This document shows, one piece after another, positions 59,510-64,000 of a stretch of DNA of 64,000 nt. The position numbers and the translations under genes were made by a program. The notes beneath the pieces were generated by a model. It worked only from the letters and a program-made list of their open reading frames with translations. It was not told the DNA's origin and did not search any database. How positions within the stretch are numbered: position 1 is the stretch's first letter; each line of letters starts with the position of its first letter. The stretch is taken from assembly GCA_964435115.1 (NCBI GenBank), contig CAYSYM010000011.1, positions 1 through 64,000 on the forward strand, given 5' to 3'. This DNA comes from CAYSYM01 sp964435115 (GTDB taxonomy: Bacteria > Chloroflexota > UBA6077 > CF-72).

Positions 59510-60877
59510 ATGGAGCGCCAGGGGGGCGAGGCCGCGCTGGCCATCCGCGGCGGCACGGTCGTGGCCATGGACGCGGACCGCACGGTCGGCGCGTACGACG
59601 TGCTCGTGGACAGGACCGGCCGCATCGACGCCCTGGTCGAGCGGGGCGCGCCGGTCCAGGCAGCGCGTACGATCGACGCGGCGGGCCGTGTGATCGTGCC
59701 TGGCCTGGTGCAAGCGCACGTCCACCTGTGCCAGACGCTCTTCCGCGGCCTGGCCGAGCAGCGCGGCCCGACGCGCTGGCTGCGGGAGCGCATCTGGCCG
59801 CTGGAGGCCGCCCTGGACGCCGATGCGCTCCGCGCGTCCGCCCGGCTGGGCGTGGCGGAGCTGCTCCTGGGCGGGACCACCGCGGTCCTGGACATGGGCA
59901 CGGTCCACCACACGGACGTGCTCTTCGAGGTGGCCGCCGAGACAGGCGTCCGCTACACAGGCGGGAAGGCGCTGCTGGACGCCGGGGAGGGCGTACCGCC
60001 CGGCCTGCTGGACGACACCGCCGCGGCACTGCGGGAGAGCGACCGCCTGGCGCAAACCTGGCACGGGGCCGAGAGCGGCCGCTTGCGCTACGCCCACTGT
60101 CCGTGGTCTGTCCTCACGTCGAGCTGGGACCTGCTGCGCAGTGTGGGCGCTCGCGTGCGCGCGAACGACCTGATGGTGCACGCGCACGCGAGCGAGCAGC
60201 GGAGTGAAGCCGAGCTGGTGCAGCAGCGCTTCCACCAGCCGGCAGTGCGGCTGCTGGCCAGCGTGGGACTGGCCGGGTCGAACGCGTGCCTGGCCCACTG
60301 CGTCAGCCTGGACGCCTCCGAGGTCGACGTGCTAGCCCGCGGCGGCGCCAGTGTCGCCCACTGCCCCTCACGCAGCCTGAAGCTCGGCGCAGGCATCCCG
60401 CCCATCGCCACCTACCTGGAGCGCGGGATTAACGTTGGCCTCGGGGCGGACGGCGCCGCCTCGAACAACCGGCTGGACGGCTGGGAGGAGCTGCGCCTGG
60501 CGAGCCTCCTGGCAAATGTGGGCGGCGCGGCTGAGACGCTGCCGGCGCGGGAGATGTTCGAGCTGGCCACCCTGGGTGGCGCGCGTGCACTCGGCCTGGA
60601 ACGCGAGATCGGCAGCCTCGAGCCCGGCAAGTGGGCCGACCTGGCCATCCTCGACCTGCGCGCGCCGCATGCCATCGGCCCGCGGGACGTCTACACGCAG
60701 CTCGTCTTCTCGGCCCGCGCGGACGACGTGCGGACCGTCGTGGTGGGCGGCCGCGTGCTCGTGGAGGAGCGCACGCTCCGCACACTCGGCGTGGCCTCGG
60801 TCGTCCAACAGGCGGTCCGCCAGCGTGGGCGCGTCGCCCGGCGCGCCGGCCTCCGCGCGGACGCCGCCGAACGCTGA
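59510..60877 (+). CDS. Amidohydrolase, adenosine/guanine-type deaminase (MTA/SAH deaminase class)
   Basis: A 455-residue TIM-barrel deaminase of the ATZ/TRZ group. P-G-L-V-Q-A-H-V-H-L-C-Q-T-L-F-R is the first metal motif, M-V-H-A-H-A-S-E-Q the second, A-H-C-V-S-L and G-L-G-A-D-G-A-A-S-N-N-R the remaining ligands. D-M-G-T-V-H-H-T-D and T-G-G-K-A-L-L-D are typical of methylthioadenosine/S-adenosylhomocysteine/5'-deoxyadenosine deaminases, though 8-oxoguanine deaminases look similar. ATG 59510. With ade it points to purine salvage. Confidence 0.85.
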   Translation: MERQGGEAALAIRGGTVVAMDADRTVGAYDVLVDRTGRIDALVERGAPVQAARTIDAAGRVIVPGLVQAHVHLCQTLFRGLAEQRGPTRWLRERIWPLEAALDADALRASARLGVAELLLGGTTAVLDMGTVHHTDVLFEVAAETGVRYTGGKALLDAGEGVPPGLLDDTAAALRESDRLAQTWHGAESGRLRYAHCPWSVLTSSWDLLRSVGARVRANDLMVHAHASEQRSEAELVQQRFHQPAVRLLASVGLAGSNACLAHCVSLDASEVDVLARGGASVAHCPSRSLKLGAGIPPIATYLERGINVGLGADGAASNNRLDGWEELRLASLLANVGGAAETLPAREMFELATLGGARALGLEREIGSLEPGKWADLAILDLRAPHAIGPRDVYTQLVFSARADDVRTVVVGGRVLVEERTLRTLGVASVVQQAVRQRGRVARRAGLRADAAER

Positions 60878-60889
60878 GGCGGCTCCGCC

Positions 60890-61069
60890 CTACGCCACCC
60901 CGTTGCGGCGCTGGCCCTTCTTCTGGGTGAGAAAGAGGCGCTGGTAGCGCTGCTGCAGGGCGCGGAAACGGCGCTTGAGCGTCTCGTTGTCCGGCTCGAC
61001 CACCCAGGCCGCCATCACGGCGCGCATCTCCTGCGTCAGCTCGTCCATCTCGGGCGTCTCGTCGTCCAT
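60890..61069 (-). CDS. 59-residue helical protein, unknown
   Basis: ATG 61069 to TAG 60890. The product begins M-D-D-E-T-P-E-M-D-E-L-T-Q-E-M-R and ends R-L-F-L-T-Q-K-K-G-Q-R-R-N-G-V-A. The acidic N-terminal half and basic C-terminal half (L-K-R-R-F-R-A-L-Q-Q-R-Y-Q-R-L-F) suggest a two-helix protein. Balanced codon use and length argue for a real gene. It is convergent with the deaminase gene (12 bases between stops) and co-directional with the receiver gene upstream. Function unknown. Confidence 0.6.
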   Translation of the reverse strand: MDDETPEMDELTQEMRAVMAAWVVEPDNETLKRRFRALQQRYQRLFLTQKKGQRRNGVA

Positions 61070-61113
61070 CGGCCGGATTCTATGCGCTCTGCTGGCCCCG
61101 CTCCCCGCAGGGC

Positions 61114-61599
61114 TCAGTAGCCGTGCAGGAAGTGGTCCTGCAGGTCGTGCGGCCGTGGCTGGACCTCGAGCACCGGGTCCCCGAGCGCCTTGCGCACCGC
61201 GTTCAGCAGGAGGTCGATGTCGAACGGCTTGCGCACGACCTCGTGGACCAGCGCTTGCTCCTCGGATGCGAGGCCGAGGTTGGGGCCGGCGACGACGAGG
61301 AGCGGCACGCGGCGGGTAGCCTCGTTGCCGCGCAGCTCACGCAGGATCTTCAGCCCGCCATCATACGCGAGGTTCAGGTCGAGTAGGAGGAGGTCCGGGC
61401 GCCGCCCGCGCGCGAGCCGCAGCGCCTCGCCCGTGTCCCAGGCGCGGACGGCCCGGTACCCGTCCTGGCGGATGAGGCCGGCGATCAACCCGCCCACCGA
61501 GCCGTGGTCCTCGACCACCAGGACCACCTTGCGGCGCGGCGCGGTGCCATTGCTCGACGGTCGCCCGCTCAAGTGCGGCCGGTACCCGTGGTGGCGCAT
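61114..61599 (-). CDS. Receiver-only response regulator
   Basis: 161 residues. Basic N-terminal extension (1-23), then a receiver: Glu30-Asp31, phospho-acceptor Asp74 in L-L-L-L-D-L-N, Lys in V-V-R-K-P-F-D. The conserved Thr/Ser after strand 4 is Ala here (L-V-V-A-G-P-N). No output domain. ATG 61599 chosen; other starts possible. The missing Thr/Ser may weaken switching. Confidence 0.82.
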   Translation of the reverse strand: MRHHGYRPHLSGRPSSNGTAPRRKVVLVVEDHGSVGGLIAGLIRQDGYRAVRAWDTGEALRLARGRRPDLLLLDLNLAYDGGLKILRELRGNEATRRVPLLVVAGPNLGLASEEQALVHEVVRKPFDIDLLLNAVRKALGDPVLEVQPRPHDLQDHFLHGY

Positions 61600-61640
61600 G
61601 CTGTGGCGGAGTATAGAGCCGGCCACGTAGCATCCGTTGC

Positions 61641-62501
61641 GTGGCGAGCTTGGACACCAGGCCGCCGCTGCGGGTTGGGCTGATCTGTCCGGACTGCCGC
61701 GGGGCGGTCGTCGACGACGAGGCGCTCGCGTGCAGCCGGTGCGGCCGCGCGTTCCAGCGCGTAGGCGGCGTGCCGATCATGCTGCCCCAGACGTTCCTCG
61801 GCGAGAGCGAGGCGCGGCAGCACGCGCTCTACGACCACGTCGCCCACGCGTACGACGACGTGTTCCGCCCCCACGTGGCGGAGCACTACGTGGAGAAGCG
61901 CACCGGGTTGGTGAAGGAGCTACTCCCTCTGGGCGGCCTGGTGCTGGACGTCGGCTGCGGTACGGGTCGGCTTGGCGCGGCGATCGCCGCCGAGGGCTAC
62001 GACGTCCTCGGCGCCGACCTCTCGCCTGAGATGCTGCGCAAGGCACGCGAGCGGGGCCTGGCTGGCGCCTACGCCGCGCTCACGACCAGCCTGCCGTTCG
62101 CCGACGACAGCTTCGACCTGGCGCTGACCGTCGCGACGCTCCACCACCTGGAGACACCCGACCGCGTTGCCGCCACGGTGAAGGAGATGGGACGCGTGGC
62201 CAAGCGGGGCGGGTTCGTCGTGCTGTGGGACCACAATCCGGCCAACCCCTACTGGCCGGTCCTAATGCAGCGGGTCCCGCAGGACTCGGGCGACGAACGA
62301 CTGGTCCCCCTGGGCGAGCTGCTGGCGGACGTGCGCGCGGCCGGCTTGCGGCCCCACCGGGTGTTCCGCAGCGGCCTCGTGCCCGACTTCGTTCCGGCCT
62401 GGCTGTACGCGCCGGCGCGGTGGATCGAGCGGGCCGTGGAGGTGACCCCGGGCCTGAACGTGCTCGCTGCCCACAACGTCGTGGTGGCCCGCAAGGAGTG
62501 A
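61641..62501 (+). CDS. SAM-dependent methyltransferase with N-terminal zinc ribbon
   Basis: 286 residues. C-P-D-C ... C-S-R-C (residues about 16-34) is a Trm112-like zinc ribbon. A class I methyltransferase follows: V-L-D-V-G-C-G-T-G-R-L-G (motif I), D-L-S-P-E-M-L (motif II), P-F-A-D-D-S-F-D-L-A-L (motif IV). C-terminal W-L-Y-A-P-A-R-W-I-E. Such proteins often modify polyprenyl or cell-surface substrates. GTG 61641. Its stop overlaps the membrane glycosyltransferase start by four bases, so the two probably act together. Confidence 0.85.
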   Translation: MASLDTRPPLRVGLICPDCRGAVVDDEALACSRCGRAFQRVGGVPIMLPQTFLGESEARQHALYDHVAHAYDDVFRPHVAEHYVEKRTGLVKELLPLGGLVLDVGCGTGRLGAAIAAEGYDVLGADLSPEMLRKARERGLAGAYAALTTSLPFADDSFDLALTVATLHHLETPDRVAATVKEMGRVAKRGGFVVLWDHNPANPYWPVLMQRVPQDSGDERLVPLGELLADVRAAGLRPHRVFRSGLVPDFVPAWLYAPARWIERAVEVTPGLNVLAAHNVVVARKE

Positions 62502-64000
62502 CCGCCCCACGGAGCGCGGCCCTGTTCGCGGTGGCGGCGGCCGTCGCCCTGGCGGTGGCGTTCGCGGCGCGTGACACGCCGGGCTACGTGGTCCGCCAGC
62601 CGGACGGCAGCTACCTGGGCGACATCACCCATTACGTCTACTGGACGCGGCTGGTCACGCTGGGCGGCATCCAGGATGCTTATCGCGGCACCTGGCCGGA
62701 GACGTACGCCGTCTACCCGCCCGTGACGCTGTACGCCTACCAGCTCGTCGGCACGGCGTACCGCTGGTTCGAGGACCCGACCTTCGACCCGGCGCAGGCG
62801 CAGGCAAGCGTGTGGCTCCGGCGCGGCATCAAGGCTGCTGCCCTGGCGTGGCACCTGCTGGCGGCCGTGGCGATCTACCTGCTGGTACGGCGAGCGACGA
62901 ACCCCCGCCTCGCCGCGCTCGCGGGCGCGCTGTACGTGGCCAACCCGGCGGCCCTGTTCGACGTCGCCCACTGGGCCCAGCCGGACGGAGCGCACAGCCT
63001 GTTCAGCGTGCTCGCCATCGGCTGGCTCGGGCTGGCGGCGGCCGCGCCAGGCACTCCGGGCGTGCGTGCCAGGCTCGGGAGTCGATGGGGCCCTCGGCTC
63101 GCAGGTTTCGGGTATCGGGTGTTGGGTATTGGGTACTGGGTGTTGGGGATGGGGCGTGGGGTGCCGGCATCTGAAGCCCCAGACGTCGGGCCCGGGAGCA
63201 GGCATCCGCGTCCCGCCAGCCACGCGCGGGAGGATGGGGCGCCGGGTAGGCTCACGTCCCTCGCCTGGGGCGCCATGGCGCTGGCCGCGCTGGCGAAGCC
63301 GCAGGCCTGGGTCCTCCTCCCACTCGCAGTGCTCGCTACCTGGCGCGAGACCGGCGCGCGCGGCCTGGTGCGTGGCGCCGCGGCCGGCGGCGCCGTCACA
63401 CTGGTGGTGCTGCTGCCGTTCATCGCCACGGGGGGTCTGGGCGAGCTGGCGACCCTGCCGGCCACGATCTCAGGCGTGATGCCGGTCGTCACCGCCAACG
63501 CCGACAACCTGTGGTGGCTGGTGCTCGACCGGCGTGGGATCGAGCCGCTCTTCACCGACGACTCGGCGCGTCTGGTGGGCCCGCTGACCTACCGCCTCGC
63601 GGCCGGGGGGTTGGTCGGCGCGGCGCTGCTGTTCACCTACTGGCTCTACTGGACCGACCGCGCCCGGCTGGCCGAGGCCGCCGCGCTGGGCGCGCTGGGC
63701 TGGTTCGTGTTCACCACCCAGGCGCACGAGAACCACCTCTTCTTCACGCTGCCGCTGCTGTCGCTGGCCTGGCCGCAGCGGCCGCGCCTGCTGGTGCCCT
63801 TCGCCGTGCTGACGGCAACGGTGCTGCTGAACATGGCCCTGCACGACGAGCTGCTGCTGGAAACACTCGGCCTGGACCCCGGCCAGACAGCCGTGCGGAC
63901 GCTGCGGAATGCGAACGCCGTCGTGAACGTGGGGACTTTCGTCGGGTGGTCGCTGGCGGCGCTCCGGCGCCGCCCACAGCCGGCCGCGGCGCCGTCCTTC
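62498..64000 (+). CDS. GT-C type membrane glycosyltransferase, partial at window end
   Basis: Open from GTG 62498 to the window edge without a stop (501 codons). Many hydrophobic helices (F-A-V-A-A-A-V-A-L-A-V-A-F, A-A-L-A-W-H-L-L-A-A-V-A-I-Y-L-L, L-T-S-L-A-W-G-A-M-A-L-A-A-L-A-K-P-Q-A-W). First luminal loop has G-D-I-T-H-Y-V-Y-W-T-R, where GT-C enzymes carry a catalytic Asp, then V-A-N-P-A-A-L-F-D-V-A-H-W-A-Q-P-D-G. This fits polyprenyl-phosphate sugar transferases. Residues about 187-248 are an odd hydrophilic insertion that contains a heptamer DNA repeat read in frame. Confidence 0.78.
   Translation, partial: MTAPRSAALFAVAAAVALAVAFAARDTPGYVVRQPDGSYLGDITHYVYWTRLVTLGGIQDAYRGTWPETYAVYPPVTLYAYQLVGTAYRWFEDPTFDPAQAQASVWLRRGIKAAALAWHLLAAVAIYLLVRRATNPRLAALAGALYVANPAALFDVAHWAQPDGAHSLFSVLAIGWLGLAAAAPGTPGVRARLGSRWGPRLAGFGYRVLGIGYWVLGMGRGVPASEAPDVGPGSRHPRPASHAREDGAPGRLTSLAWGAMALAALAKPQAWVLLPLAVLATWRETGARGLVRGAAAGGAVTLVVLLPFIATGGLGELATLPATISGVMPVVTANADNLWWLVLDRRGIEPLFTDDSARLVGPLTYRLAAGGLVGAALLFTYWLYWTDRARLAEAAALGALGWFVFTTQAHENHLFFTLPLLSLAWPQRPRLLVPFAVLTATVLLNMALHDELLLETLGLDPGQTAVRTLRNANAVVNVGTFVGWSLAALRRRPQPAAAPSF
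63110..63151 (+). repeat. Heptanucleotide tandem repeat, six units, inside a coding region
   Basis: GGGTATC GGGTGTT GGGTATT GGGTACT GGGTGTT GGGGATG, all variants of GGGTRYT. It lies in the glycosyltransferase frame and encodes G-Y-R-V-L-G-I-G-Y-W-V-L-G-M. A related stretch, CCCCAATACCCAACC, is found at 32648-32662 between larE and larB, so this is a dispersed element. Confidence 0.8.

Overview
This is a very GC-rich (about 70 % by eye), gene-dense bacterial window with no rRNA, tRNA, transposase, phage or CRISPR that I can recognise. The protein set suggests an aerobic or facultative heterotroph of the Chloroflexota. It includes secreted proteins with the 'FPQT...FGYPVS' repeat common in that phylum, DUF4032, DUF1858/DUF2249 and LarE/LarB proteins. 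Many GTG and TTG starts, 4-base stop/start overlaps and several apparently leaderless promoters fit this. The phylum call is inference from gene content; no marker gene was compared.

Layout. 1-7.1 kb: tail of an MmgE/PrpD gene, a DUF4032 kinase-like gene, the succinate dehydrogenase operon sdhCAB closed by a perfect palindromic terminator, and a FapA-family gene. 7.2-16.7 kb: an accessory island. It holds two paralogous secreted proteins of unknown family, each behind a 102-bp promoter repeat that is 100/102 identical, with membrane and anchored partners, a decayed VapBC locus and two receiver-only response regulators. 15.3-16.9 kb: an NCS1 permease under a TPP riboswitch, so probably a thiamin-precursor transporter. 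17.2-19.7 kb and 25.5-28.4 kb: two secreted clan GH-A glycosidase-like proteins, an aspartyl-protease-like protein and an unknown cytoplasmic protein. 19.9-25.4 kb: a leucine/branched-chain catabolic operon (mccB, mccA, hmgL and a 3-hydroxyisobutyrate dehydrogenase-like gene).

28.5-34.2 kb: a four-gene minus-strand cluster (MIP18-type, DUF1858/DUF2249, oxidase-subunit-I-like, NifX-like) diverges from larE-larB-modE-like. A TTGCG-N4-CGCAA palindrome sits between them. 34.2-42.9 kb: a carboxypeptidase gene, then a minus-strand run of a dipeptide-type binding protein and two permeases (no ATPases), hutH and a CDF metal transporter, preceded by an amber-interrupted DUF305 gene. 43.0-46.3 kb: NAD synthesis genes nadA-nadC with the regulator nrtR and a palindromic operator candidate. 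46.3-49 kb: a rhodanese and adenine deaminase.

49.1-58.4 kb: one long operon, hutC-like regulator, hutU, a complete branched-chain-type ABC transporter (binding protein, LivH, LivM, LivG, LivF), hutI and hutG. With hutH 11 kb away this gives the complete route from histidine to glutamate plus formamide. The position of the transporter predicts histidine or urocanate as its substrate. 58.6-64 kb: an intact VapBC pair, an adenosine/guanine-type deaminase, a 59-residue protein, a receiver protein, a methyltransferase and a GT-C type membrane protein carrying an in-frame heptamer repeat. The last gene is cut by the window end.
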